Of a stretch of 37,715 nt of DNA, positions 16,409-24,338 are shown piece by piece. The notes beneath the pieces were generated by a model that saw nothing but the letters and a program-made list of their open reading frames with translations, ran no database searches and was not told the origin of the DNA. Numbering within the stretch: the stretch's first letter is position 1; each line of letters opens with the position of its first letter. The position numbers and the translations under genes were made by a program. The stretch is from the NCBI RefSeq assembly GCF_030010215.1, contig NZ_JASCRR010000027.1, forward strand, positions 1-37,715, read 5' to 3'. Origin of the DNA: Tianweitania sp. UT-5YL-CI-8 (GTDB lineage: Bacteria; Pseudomonadota; Alphaproteobacteria; Rhizobiales; Rhizobiaceae).

Positions 16409-17500
16409 ATGTCCGCAGTCTCTTCCGCCACCGAAACTTCACTGACCGGCGAGGTCATCGCTGCAAAGAAGCAGGCGCGATTCGCGCTGGCCCGCAAGAC
16501 CATCGTCACGCCGATCCTGCTCTCCCTGCTGCTGATCGCCATCACTCTGATCACCGTCATGACCGGCTCAAGGCCCTTCAACCAGACAGTGATCGACGTT
16601 CTCGTCCGGGTCATCTTCGTCGTCGGCCTCTACATCTTCATCGGCAATTCGGGCGTACTCAGCTTTGGGCATATCGGCTTCACTTGTCTCGGCGCCTACG
16701 CCGCCGCCTGGCTGACGATCAACCCGATCATGAAAAGCAGCGCTCTGCCCGGGCTGCCTGACTGGCTTTTGCAGACCCGGCTCATCTATTGGCAGGCGGC
16801 GATATTGGCAGCGCTTTTCGCTGGGGTAGCGGCACTCATTTTTGGCAAGGTTCTTATGCGGCTTTCGGGCATTGCCGCCTCCATCGCCACCTTCGCTGTG
16901 CTTGCGATGATCAATACGATCTATTCCAACTGGGACAGCGTCACTGGCGGGACCTCCTCGGTCGTCGGCATTCCGATCATACGCACCATCTGGCCGTATT
17001 TGATCGGCGCCGTCGCAGCCATCTTCATCGCCTGGGCGCATGCGATTTCGCGGTCCGGTCTCGCATTGCGCGCCGCCCGCGACGAGCCCACCGCCGCCGC
17101 CGCTTCCGGCGTCGATATACCCAAGGAACGCCTCGTTGCCTTCGTCGTCTCCGGGGCCGTTATGGGGCTCGGCGGTGCGCTGATGGCGCATTCCATCGGC
17201 GTGGTCACACCCGACACCTTCTATCTCAGCCTCACCTTCATCACCCTGTCCATGCTCGTCGTCGGCGGCATGGGAAGCCTTTCCGGTGGCGTCATCGGGG
17301 TCGTCCTACTATCCGCCCTCATCCAAGCCCTGCGCTGGATGGAAGGGGGCGTATCGCTCGGTGATGCCACATTCGCCCTTCCCAAAGGGATTCAGGAAAT
17401 AGCACTCGGCGTAATCATGATCGTGATCCTCGCGCTTCGTCCATCCGGCCTCATGGGCAACCGCGAGATCACCTTAACTCGTAGCAACCGCAACACGTGA
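16409..17500 (+). CDS. Branched-chain-type ABC permease (LivM-like)
   Basis: A 363-residue permease with a cytoplasmic N-terminal tail of about 35 residues and about nine hydrophobic segments. Family motifs are 'GNSGVLSFGHIGFTCLGAYA' (about residues 78-97), the coupling loop 'ALRAARDEPTAAAASGV' and 'MLVVGGMGSLSGGVIGVVLL'. It completes the membrane part of the importer. A 40-bp gap with AAAAAGGAG leads to the binding-protein gene. Confidence 0.88.
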   Translation: MSAVSSATETSLTGEVIAAKKQARFALARKTIVTPILLSLLLIAITLITVMTGSRPFNQTVIDVLVRVIFVVGLYIFIGNSGVLSFGHIGFTCLGAYAAAWLTINPIMKSSALPGLPDWLLQTRLIYWQAAILAALFAGVAALIFGKVLMRLSGIAASIATFAVLAMINTIYSNWDSVTGGTSSVVGIPIIRTIWPYLIGAVAAIFIAWAHAISRSGLALRAARDEPTAAAASGVDIPKERLVAFVVSGAVMGLGGALMAHSIGVVTPDTFYLSLTFITLSMLVVGGMGSLSGGVIGVVLLSALIQALRWMEGGVSLGDATFALPKGIQEIALGVIMIVILALRPSGLMGNREITLTRSNRNT

Positions 17501-17540
17501 CCGGCGGCATAAGCCGACCGGAAGCAAAAAGGAGATGTGC

Positions 17541-18734
17541 ATGGCATACAAAATGAGAATTGTCGCGACAGCGCTGGCCTCGGTTTCCTTGGCATTCCCG
17601 GCCTTGGCTGATGACGAGAAGATCGTCGTGGGTTTCGCCACCGCGGAATCCGGATTCATGGAGGCCTATGACAAGCCCGCGCAGGAAGCGGCCATGATCC
17701 GCATCGAGGAAATCAATGCGGCGGGCGGTCTGCTCGGCAAGAAGATCGAGGTGGTCAAGGCCGATACCAAATCCGATCGTGCTGAAGGCGCCAAAGCAGG
17801 CCTTTCGGTGCTGGATGAAGGCGCGGATCTGGTGGTCGTCTCCTGCGACTACGATTTCGGTTCCCCGGCCGCACTGGCGGCCGAGGATGCAGGCCAGGTG
17901 TCGTTCTTCCTCTGTGCGGAGTCGGTCAAGGCCGGCATCCAAGGCGTCGGCCCCCACAGCTTCTCAGCTTCCGTTCTGGCCCCTGTTCAGGGCGCGACCA
18001 TGGCGGAATGGGCCTTCAAGGAAAAAGGCGCGAAGGATTTCTACCGTCTGCTCGACACCTGGACAGTCTACAACAAGGGCATCTGCGACGGCTTCGACTG
18101 GATGATGCCGAAGCTCGAGGCCCAAGGTGCGAAGCTGGTTGGCGAAGACACCTTCAAGAATGAAGATGCCTCCATCGCAGCCCAAATCACCCGCATCAAG
18201 ACCCTGCCGAAGGAGCCTGATGCGATCATGCTCTGCACCATGATGCCGGGCGCCGTTTCGGCGATCAAACAGCTGCGCGCTGCCGGCATCAACTCGATGA
18301 TCCTGAACGGTTCGGGCGTTGATGGCAGCTACTGGCTCTCGGCGGTGCCGGATTTGTCGAACTTCTACGTCCCGGTTCAAGGTTCGATCTATGGCGACGA
18401 CCCCAGCGCCGACGTCAACAAGTTCAACACCGTGTACAAGGAAAAGACCGGCGCCGAGCCGTCAAGCCAGTATGTCTATCCCGGCTATGTCATGATTGAC
18501 GTATGGGCGAAAGCCGTTGAACGCGCTGGCACGACCGAGGCCGATGCCGTGGTCGCAGAGCTGGAAAAAATGAAGGACGAGCCGACGCTCTTCGGTACCC
18601 GTACCTTTACACCTGAACTGCATCACCAGAACAAGGCCCGCTACCTGATTGTGGAAACCAAGGCCGGGAAGCCGGGCGTCGTCGGCGAATGGACGATTTC
18701 CGAGCCTGTTCCGATGGAAGCGATCCTGAAATAG
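17541..18734 (+). CDS. Periplasmic amino-acid/amide-binding protein of the Liv-type ABC transporter
   Basis: A 397-residue substrate-binding protein of the Peripla_BP_6 type. A Sec signal peptide precedes 'AFPALA-DDEKIVV' (cleavage after about residue 23). The pattern 'IEEINAAGGLLGKKIEVV' with 'AGLSVLDEGADLVVVSCD' is typical of Liv/Urt binding proteins. ATG 17541 is preferred over 17535 because AAGGAG ends directly at 17534 and would leave no spacing for the earlier ATG. It is last in the operon, before a strong terminator. The ligand cannot be told from sequence; an amide, lactam, ureide or amino acid suits the enzymes upstream. Confidence 0.9.
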   Translation: MAYKMRIVATALASVSLAFPALADDEKIVVGFATAESGFMEAYDKPAQEAAMIRIEEINAAGGLLGKKIEVVKADTKSDRAEGAKAGLSVLDEGADLVVVSCDYDFGSPAALAAEDAGQVSFFLCAESVKAGIQGVGPHSFSASVLAPVQGATMAEWAFKEKGAKDFYRLLDTWTVYNKGICDGFDWMMPKLEAQGAKLVGEDTFKNEDASIAAQITRIKTLPKEPDAIMLCTMMPGAVSAIKQLRAAGINSMILNGSGVDGSYWLSAVPDLSNFYVPVQGSIYGDDPSADVNKFNTVYKEKTGAEPSSQYVYPGYVMIDVWAKAVERAGTTEADAVVAELEKMKDEPTLFGTRTFTPELHHQNKARYLIVETKAGKPGVVGEWTISEPVPMEAILK

Positions 18735-18741
18735 CAAAAAC

Positions 18742-18806
18742 GGCCGGAGGAAACCGGCCTTGCATAGAAAGAAAGGCCGGCTTTTGCCGGCCTTTCGGTT
18801 TTTACC
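18742..18806. terminator. Double hairpin, bidirectional terminator
   Basis: Two hairpins separate convergent operons: GGCCGG-6 nt-CCGGCC at 18742-18759, and AAAGGCCGGC-TTTT-GCCGGCCTTT at 18772-18795 followed by CGGTTTTTA. The second has A-runs and T-runs on both sides, so it can stop transcription from the transporter operon and from the stress operon on the minus strand. Confidence 0.85.
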
Positions 18807-19400
18807 TTAGCGCCTGTAGCGCGCGCGTTCTGCTTCGATTTCGCTGGGACCATACGGATCCAGCGTATCGTCGAAACGAGTCCAGCCTTCCTCGGCATAA
18901 GCCGCGCGACGTTCGGTCGGATCGACCCAATTGGAGTCGCGAAGAATAGCCTCCGCTGCCGGATAGACACTGTCATCGACCTTGGCCGTAACCAGCGTGC
19001 CGCCACGGCGGACGCCTTCAGCGTAGACATGCGCATGCTCTTCGGGAACGCCCGACTCCGTCATCGCGCCGATGAGGCCGCCGGCTGCGCCGCCCGCAAG
19101 AGCACCTGCGGCAGCACCCGCAGCAGTTGCGACAAGCCAACCAGCCGCGACGACAGGCCCTACTCCAGGGATGGCCATAACGCCCAGTCCGGTCAGAAGA
19201 CCGCCGACACCGCCGACGGCAGCGCCGATACCGGCACCGGCGCCAGCGCCTTCTGCCGCGTTGGAATCGTCACCGTGATGTTCATCGGCATTGTTGGAAA
19301 CGATGCTGATGTCGCCGGACGGTACACCTTGTGCTTCAAGCGCGCTGACGGCCGCGCTCGCATCGGAATAGTCGTCGAAAAGACCTGTTACAGTTCTCAT
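18807..19400 (-). CDS. General-stress-like glycine-zipper protein
   Basis: A 197-residue protein. The N-terminal 'TVTGLFDDYSDASAAVSALE' is the domain found in general stress protein 17M-like and low-temperature-induced proteins. It is followed by a long Gly/Ala-rich stretch (about residues 50-115) of glycine-zipper type that could insert into or associate with membranes. The C-terminal part is hydrophilic. AGGAG ahead of the ATG at 19400 is clear. It is second in an operon with the PepSY protein, 21 bp apart, and shares its EcfG-like promoter, which fits a role in envelope or general stress. The molecular function is unknown. Confidence 0.75.
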   Translation of the reverse strand: MRTVTGLFDDYSDASAAVSALEAQGVPSGDISIVSNNADEHHGDDSNAAEGAGAGAGIGAAVGGVGGLLTGLGVMAIPGVGPVVAAGWLVATAAGAAAGALAGGAAGGLIGAMTESGVPEEHAHVYAEGVRRGGTLVTAKVDDSVYPAAEAILRDSNWVDPTERRAAYAEEGWTRFDDTLDPYGPSEIEAERARYRR

Positions 19401-19421
19401 GAAATTCTCCTGAATCTGAAA

Positions 19422-19736
19422 CTAGTTGGCGGTGATATTGCCCTGGTAGTCGAGCGCCACATTCACGGACTTACCGTCCTTCATAGCCGTACCGCGCCAA
19501 ACGCCCTTGTCGTCAAGGGTAAGGGCGGTGACGTCGGCATATCCGCCTTCGACTAAGCGTTCTTTTGCCTGCTCTTCAGTGAAACTGTTGGCGCCTTCGA
19601 CAGGCGCGGTAGGGTTGGTCGTCTCGGGTGTCGTCACAGCGGGCGTGTTGCCATCGGTGGCGGGGGGCGTGGTCTGCGCATAAGCGCCAAATGTCGACGC
19701 GCCGACAAAAGCGGCGGCGATCAGTAGGTTTTTCAT
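19422..19736 (-). CDS. Small secreted PepSY-domain protein
   Basis: A 104-residue protein. A signal peptide (residues 1-20, cut after 'GAYA') leads into a Thr/Pro-rich linker. A PepSY-type domain follows at residues 50-104: 'FTEEQAKERLVEGGYADVTA' then 'LDDKGVWRGTAMKDGK' and 'VALDYQGNITAN'. Such periplasmic proteins are common in rhizobia and tend to belong to the general stress response. It is first in the operon with the glycine-zipper protein. The exact role is not known. Confidence 0.8.
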   Translation of the reverse strand: MKNLLIAAAFVGASTFGAYAQTTPPATDGNTPAVTTPETTNPTAPVEGANSFTEEQAKERLVEGGYADVTALTLDDKGVWRGTAMKDGKSVNVALDYQGNITAN

Positions 19737-19776
19737 TGTAATATCCTCGTTTCAGCCCGTTGAGAGGCTCATAGGA

Positions 19777-19801
19777 AACCCGAGCAGCGATGTTTGGTTC
19801 C
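19777..19801 (-). promoter_or_regulatory. EcfG-type (general stress response) promoter
   Basis: On the minus strand GGAAC (19801-19797) and GGTT (19780-19777) are separated by 16 bp, close to the alphaproteobacterial EcfG consensus GGAAC-N16/17-CGTT. It lies about 30-40 bp upstream of the start at 19736 and would drive both stress-related genes. The -10 has one mismatch. Confidence 0.5.
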
Positions 19802-19940
19802 TCGCATGAGATGCGAAAGGATATCATTGGAAGATGAAGTTCCGGTTCGCTTAGCCGGATAAAGGCCTGTCGGATGCCCTGGAAGCTCAAAATTGTTGCG
19901 TGCTGGCTGCGAGCATCCAGATGATGGTCAGTTTGTCCAC
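19802..19940. other. Intergenic region between stress operon and deoR-type gene
   Basis: About 140 bp without a gene, upstream of the EcfG-like promoter and downstream of the minus-strand deoR-type gene. I see no hairpin with a T-run, so how transcription from the regulator gene ends is unclear. Confidence 0.4.
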
Positions 19941-20717
19941 CTAAGCGACGATGACGCAAGGGCTGACCGCTTCGATCTTAGCGAGAGCCTGCGATTGCCG
20001 AGACTTCGGGTCGACGATGATGATATCCGGTTCCGTCGATGCGCAAAACGAAACGCGGCTCGCGACACCGAGCTTGGAATGGTCTGCCAAGATTATGCGC
20101 TGCCTTGCGTTCGCGAACATGGCGCGGGCGATTTCCGCCTCATCCGGATTGTAGCTTGTGGCGCCGGACGAGACATCCAGGCCGAACGGTGAAACTATGG
20201 CGAAGTCCGCGCGATAGCGAGCAATCTCATTGATTGTAATTGCGCCATATGTTGCGGATGGGTTGTCCGCGAACTCGCCTCCGAGAAAGACGACCCGGTT
20301 CTTCCGCTGCGCCATGTCCTTGCTCGAGGTCATGCACTTAGCGACATCGAACGAGTTGGTGACAACCGTCAGGCCGTTTAGCTGCGCCAGTCGCTCGGCG
20401 AGGATTGTGGTCGTGCTCCCCGCGTCGAGGAAGATTGTCTGCCCCGCTTCGACCAGTGCTGCCGCCGCCTTGGCGATGATCAATTTCTCCCGACGCCGCA
20501 CGGCGGCACGTTCGAGATAAGGAGCCTCGGCGTCATCAGCGGCGGGTACCACCCCGCCGCGCACGCGGCGAAGTTCGCCGGCTTCTTCCATATCCATGAA
20601 GTCACGGCGAATGGTCTCGCGGGAAACTCCGAAATCCTCTGTCACCTGATCGATGCTCAGTCGACCGAATGTCGCGAGCATCGACCGGATTCGACGCTGC
20701 CGCTCCTCATGCCACAT
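19941..20717 (-). CDS. DeoR-family transcriptional regulator
   Basis: A 258-residue DeoR-type repressor. The N-terminal helix-turn-helix reads 'RQRRIRSMLATFGRLSIDQV' then 'FGVSRETIRRDFMDMEEAGE', and 'LRRVRGGVV' follows as in the family. The sensor domain has 'IFLDAGSTTTILAERL' and 'VTNSFDVA'. DeoR proteins usually answer to phosphorylated sugars or other phosphorylated intermediates. That suits this cluster, which has kinase-fold proteins and a phosphatase. It follows the phosphatase gene by nine bases on the same strand and likely controls the divergent transporter operon. Confidence 0.88.
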   Translation of the reverse strand: MWHEERQRRIRSMLATFGRLSIDQVTEDFGVSRETIRRDFMDMEEAGELRRVRGGVVPAADDAEAPYLERAAVRRREKLIIAKAAAALVEAGQTIFLDAGSTTTILAERLAQLNGLTVVTNSFDVAKCMTSSKDMAQRKNRVVFLGGEFADNPSATYGAITINEIARYRADFAIVSPFGLDVSSGATSYNPDEAEIARAMFANARQRIILADHSKLGVASRVSFCASTEPDIIIVDPKSRQSQALAKIEAVSPCVIVA

Positions 20718-20726
20718 GTCGATCTC

Positions 20727-21527
20727 CTAACGAGACAGCAAACGCAACACTTCCTCGTGCAGCGCGGCGTTGCCGGCAGCGATCACCCGCTTACCGGATG
20801 CCAGAGTGAGCCTCTTCCCCTCCCAGTCGGTGATAACCCCTCCGGCCTCTTCGATGACGGGCACCAGCGCCATGAAATCATAGGGCTCCAGCTTGGATTC
20901 GATCACGAGATCGACATGGCCTGAGGCTAGCAGCCCATAATTGTAGCAATCGCCTCCAAACCGGCACATTGCGGTGGTCTGAGCGATTTCAAGAATGGGT
21001 TCGCGCTCATCATCCGAAAAATAAAACGGGGATGTCGTGTAGAAAATCGCTTCTGAAAGCTTGCCGCGATCGCTGGTCTCGCATCGTGTCCGAATACCGT
21101 CGGACGCATTGAACCAGCTGCCGCCGTCCGACGCTGCTGTCCAGCTCTCTTTCAGAGCCGGCATTTCGATCACGCCCAGCTGAGAGCGCTGGTTATCGCT
21201 CAGGGCGATCAGTGTGCCCCAGAGCGGGGAGCCTGATATAAAGCTACGGGTTCCGTCAATCGGATCGATCACCCAAGTCGGCGCATCGAAACTGCCTTTG
21301 ATGCCGTATTCCTCGCCGAAGATGGAATGCTCAGGAAAGCGCGCCGCTATGCGCGCCCTTATCGCTTCTTCGACTTGCCTGTCTGCTTCCGTGACAGGGC
21401 TCTCATCGGCCTTGATCCCGACGTCGATCGGCCGGCGGAACCATTGAAGAGCTTGGCTCCCTGCATCCCGCGCGACCTCGCCAGCGAACGCGGCGATCGC
21501 CGAAAAAGGGTCTGTGTTGCCGTCCAT
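20727..21527 (-). CDS. Inositol-monophosphatase-family phosphatase (HisN-like)
   Basis: A 266-residue Mg-dependent phosphomonoesterase. Metal-site motifs are 'IFGEEYG' (E72-E73), 'WVIDPIDGTRSFISG' (D88, D91) and 'EPYDFMALVPVIEEAGG'. Tyr-Asp-Phe-Met-Ala-Leu in the last motif, instead of Trp-Asp-x-Ala-Ala, is typical of the histidinol-phosphatase HisN branch. The ATG at 21527 is preceded by GGGGAGG; a TTG upstream would overlap that site. There are no histidine genes nearby, so the phosphatase probably acts on a phosphorylated intermediate of the cluster's own pathway. It forms a two-gene unit with the DeoR gene. Confidence 0.87.
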   Translation of the reverse strand: MDGNTDPFSAIAAFAGEVARDAGSQALQWFRRPIDVGIKADESPVTEADRQVEEAIRARIAARFPEHSIFGEEYGIKGSFDAPTWVIDPIDGTRSFISGSPLWGTLIALSDNQRSQLGVIEMPALKESWTAASDGGSWFNASDGIRTRCETSDRGKLSEAIFYTTSPFYFSDDEREPILEIAQTTAMCRFGGDCYNYGLLASGHVDLVIESKLEPYDFMALVPVIEEAGGVITDWEGKRLTLASGKRVIAAGNAALHEEVLRLLSR

Positions 21528-21555
21528 AATCTGCCTCCCCAAAGCATCGGCATTT

Positions 21556-21595
21556 TTGACAACTTAAAACACAAAAACACATATTGCCATATGGC
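21556..21595 (+). promoter_or_regulatory. Promoter and putative DeoR operator for the oligopeptide-type operon
   Basis: TTGACA (21556-21561), 17 bp, ACATAT (21579-21584) faces the binding-protein gene. The spacer contains a tandem repeat AAAACAC/AAAAACAC, and GCCATATGGC (21586-21595) is a perfect 10-bp palindrome at the likely start site. Either could be bound by the divergently encoded DeoR protein. The operator role is inferred from position. Confidence 0.45.
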
Positions 21596-21694
21596 TTCTC
21601 TCGCGATAGCGTTCAGGAAAATGGCAGCCCGCAAGTGTGTGGCCGCCCAAAAATAAGAAATTTGTCGGTCCAGACGTCATCAAAGGGGAACAAG

Positions 21695-23272
21695 ATGAGC
21701 ATGAATAGGCGTGACTTTCTTAGTCGAACCGCTGCCTTGGGTGTGGGTGCAGGCTTGCTGCAGCTTAACCCGAGCGCCATCGTATCGCCGGCTTTCGCAC
21801 AGTCGAAGCCGCTGGTTTTCCTGTCGGCGGAAAACATAACGGGTAACTGGGACCCTACGGCCCACACAACGCTTTCGCAGAAGAATGTCGAAGGCTTCGT
21901 TATGGGCTTCTTGGTTCGCAACCCAATGACCGTCGAAAATCCGGATGAGGTCGTCTACGAGCTTGCCGAGAGCTTGAAGCTGATCGATGCCGACACCATC
22001 GAAATCAAGCTGCGCCAGGGCGTCAAATTCCACGATGGCAAGGACTTCAAGGCAGAGGACGTCAAGGCGACGTTCGAATACGGATCGCAGCCGGATCGTC
22101 CCGCCCAGTGGTATCCAGGACCGACCGAAACGCTCACCATCACCACGCCGGACGACTACACGGTGGTCGTCGATACCTCCAAGGGCGGCTATCCCGCCCA
22201 TTTGTTCATGTTCCTGGCCGGCTTTCTGCCGATCATGTCGTCCGCCGACATTGCCCAGGGGCCCAAAGGTCCGATCTCGCAGCGCCTCAACGGCACGGGT
22301 CCGTTCAAGTTTGTCGAGCAACGCGGCAACGACACCGTACTCGAGGCGTATGAGGGCTATTTCAAAGGCAAGCCCGTCATTCCGGGCATCAACTTCAGCT
22401 TCGTAGGCGACTCCACGACCAGAATGCTGTCGCTCATGAACGGACAGGCATCCATCGTCGAGCGCCTGGAGCCGGAACAGGTCGGCACGCTCGAGGGTAA
22501 CGACAAGGTCGCCATCAGTCGCGTGACGTCGGTGGAGAACAAATATCTCTGGTTCCGCTGCTCGAAGGCGCCTTTCGACAATCCGCTGGTCAGGCGCGCT
22601 GCATGCCATGCCATCGACCGCAGCGTTCTGCTCGAAGTTCTGGGCGACGCCGGCGCCGCGTCGGCGAATTTCGTTTCGCCAGTCAAGTTCGGCTATATCG
22701 ACCTGCCCAACTATCCTGAATTCGATGCCGAAAAGTGCCAGGCTCTGCTGGCAGAAGCAGGATTTCCCAAAGGCGAGGGGCTTCCACCGCTGGAGTACAT
22801 CACATCGGTCGGGTTCTATCCCAAGACCAAGGAATATGGCGAAGTCATCACCGCCATGCTTCAGGAGCAGGGCTTCCAGGTCGAGTTGTCGGTCCTTGAA
22901 ATTGCTGCCTGGAACGAGCGCCTGTACGACCGTCCCGGCGGCGGCCCCGGCCATATGATCGACTGCGGCTGGTCGACCGGTTCGCCCGAACCTGACCTTA
23001 TCCTGCGTACCCATTTCCACTCTTCCTCGAAGAGAATTACGGGTATCGAGGACAAGGAACTCGACGCATCGCTCGACAAGGAGAGGAGCGCCGCGACGCT
23101 GGAGGAGCGCAAGACGATCCTGCAGACCGAGACGATGCCGATGATCGCCGACAAGGTGCCCGCTCTGTCGCTGTTTACCTCGGTTATGATCCACGCTCAC
23201 GACAAGTCGCTGACGGGACTGTTCATCTATCCGGACGGCTCGATGGACGCGTCGAAGGCAACCCTGGGCTGA
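21695..23272 (+). CDS. Periplasmic oligopeptide-type binding protein (SBP family 5)
   Basis: A 525-residue extracytoplasmic binding protein. The N-terminus 'NRRDFLSRTAAL' is a twin-arginine signal, followed by a hydrophobic stretch and cleavage after 'SPAFA'. The body has the SBP_5 pattern: 'ADTIEIKLRQGVKFHDGKDF' and 'AEDVKATFEYG', 'GTGPFKFVE', 'NPLVRRAACHAIDR'. The start at 21695 follows AAGGGGA with a 5-base spacer. It leads the operon of the dipeptide/oligopeptide-type transporter. Export of a folded protein by Tat is uncommon but known for this family. The ligand is unknown. Confidence 0.88.
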   Translation: MSMNRRDFLSRTAALGVGAGLLQLNPSAIVSPAFAQSKPLVFLSAENITGNWDPTAHTTLSQKNVEGFVMGFLVRNPMTVENPDEVVYELAESLKLIDADTIEIKLRQGVKFHDGKDFKAEDVKATFEYGSQPDRPAQWYPGPTETLTITTPDDYTVVVDTSKGGYPAHLFMFLAGFLPIMSSADIAQGPKGPISQRLNGTGPFKFVEQRGNDTVLEAYEGYFKGKPVIPGINFSFVGDSTTRMLSLMNGQASIVERLEPEQVGTLEGNDKVAISRVTSVENKYLWFRCSKAPFDNPLVRRAACHAIDRSVLLEVLGDAGAASANFVSPVKFGYIDLPNYPEFDAEKCQALLAEAGFPKGEGLPPLEYITSVGFYPKTKEYGEVITAMLQEQGFQVELSVLEIAAWNERLYDRPGGGPGHMIDCGWSTGSPEPDLILRTHFHSSSKRITGIEDKELDASLDKERSAATLEERKTILQTETMPMIADKVPALSLFTSVMIHAHDKSLTGLFIYPDGSMDASKATLG

Positions 23273-23274
23273 TC

Positions 23275-23313
23275 CCAAAAGCCCTTCGCCATCGCGTGGC
23301 GAAGGGCTTTTGG
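23275..23313 (+). terminator. 17-bp perfect hairpin between binding protein and permease
   Basis: CCAAAAGCCCTTCGCCA (23275-23291), loop TCGCG, and its exact complement (23297-23313) form a very stable hairpin ending in TTTTGG. It lies three bases after the binding-protein stop and 44 bases before the permease start. It is probably a partial terminator or 3' stabiliser that keeps the binding protein more abundant than the membrane parts. Confidence 0.75.
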
Positions 23314-23356
23314 TTTGGCCGGACTGCACCTTAAAGGCGGTCGGAAGGATTGGGGC

Positions 23357-24337
23357 ATGGCACTGCTTAGCTTCCTTGCGCGGCGTATCTCGCAAGGCGT
23401 CGTGATCATATTTCTCGTCACGCTTCTGATATTCACATTGCTGCGTGTGGTTCCCGGCGACCCTGTCCGCCTGATGGCCGGAGGCATGGCTCCGGAAGCG
23501 CTCATCGAAGAGATCGCCAAGGAAATGGGACTGCGCGATCCCATTCTGGTCCAGTTCGGTCGGTACATGACCGGCGTTGTGCAAGGCGATTTCGGCCAGT
23601 CCTTCACGCGACCGGCCAGCGGCGCCTCAACGGGCGGAACAGGCTTTGGCGATAGTTCGCGAGGAGATCGGGCGGATGTGCTGACGCTGATCGGCGACAC
23701 TTTGCCGATGACGCTGCAGCTTGCGGCCCTTGCCGTCATCTTCGCTCTGATCATCACCTTCCTGATCGGGACGCCTGCCGGTCTCGCGCCGAACCGATGG
23801 CCGGACCGATTGGCGTTTTATGTGTCGTCGATCTTCGTTTCTCTTCCAAATTTCTGGCTCGGGATCGTGCTTGCGCTCCTGTTCTCCGTCAAACTCGGCT
23901 GGTTGCCTGCGATCGGCTACAAGGGTTTCGCCTACACCATTCTGCCGGCAATCGTCCTGGCCATAGAACTCTCCCCGGTCCTGATAAGAAACCTGTCAGG
24001 CTCGCTGTCCGCGGTCATGCAGAGCCCGTTTATCTCATTCGGCAGGGTGCGCGGCCTTGGGCGACGCCGTATTGTCTATGGTCATGCGCTTCGAAACGCG
24101 TCCGTCCCGCTGCTCAACCTGCTTGGCATCCAGATCAGCGGGCTGCTTGGCGGGGTTCTCGTGGTGGAGTTCATCTTCGATTATCCGGGACTGGGGCTGC
24201 TGACGATCAATGCCGTCCTCCAGCGCGACTTTCCGCTGATCCAGGGCATCGCTATCATCACCAGCGCGATCTTCGTCCTGATCAACATCGTGGTCGATCT
24301 CATCGCGTCCACGATCGACCCAAGGCTTGAGTATTGA
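23357..24337 (+). CDS. Dipeptide/oligopeptide-type ABC permease (DppB-like)
   Basis: A 326-residue inner-membrane permease. N-terminal 'FLARRISQGVVIIFLVTLLI' and 'LRVVPGDPVRLMAG' are typical, as is the coupling loop 'VRGLGRRRIVYGHALRNAS' with 'VVEFIFDYPGLGLLTINAV' near the end. The periplasmic loop at about residues 85-110 is longer than usual and rich in Gly and Ser ('RPASGASTGGTGFGDSSRG'), which I have not seen in DppB. ATG 23357 is preferred to an in-frame start 14 codons upstream because GGAAGGA lies just ahead of it. Confidence 0.87.
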   Translation: MALLSFLARRISQGVVIIFLVTLLIFTLLRVVPGDPVRLMAGGMAPEALIEEIAKEMGLRDPILVQFGRYMTGVVQGDFGQSFTRPASGASTGGTGFGDSSRGDRADVLTLIGDTLPMTLQLAALAVIFALIITFLIGTPAGLAPNRWPDRLAFYVSSIFVSLPNFWLGIVLALLFSVKLGWLPAIGYKGFAYTILPAIVLAIELSPVLIRNLSGSLSAVMQSPFISFGRVRGLGRRRIVYGHALRNASVPLLNLLGIQISGLLGGVLVVEFIFDYPGLGLLTINAVLQRDFPLIQGIAIITSAIFVLINIVVDLIASTIDPRLEY

Positions 24338-24338
24338 G

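Noticed and set aside
21680-23584. 634-residue open frame on the minus strand
   Set aside because: It is the antisense shadow of the oligopeptide-binding protein, which has clear motifs, a signal peptide and a ribosome-binding site; the antisense product has no recognisable features.
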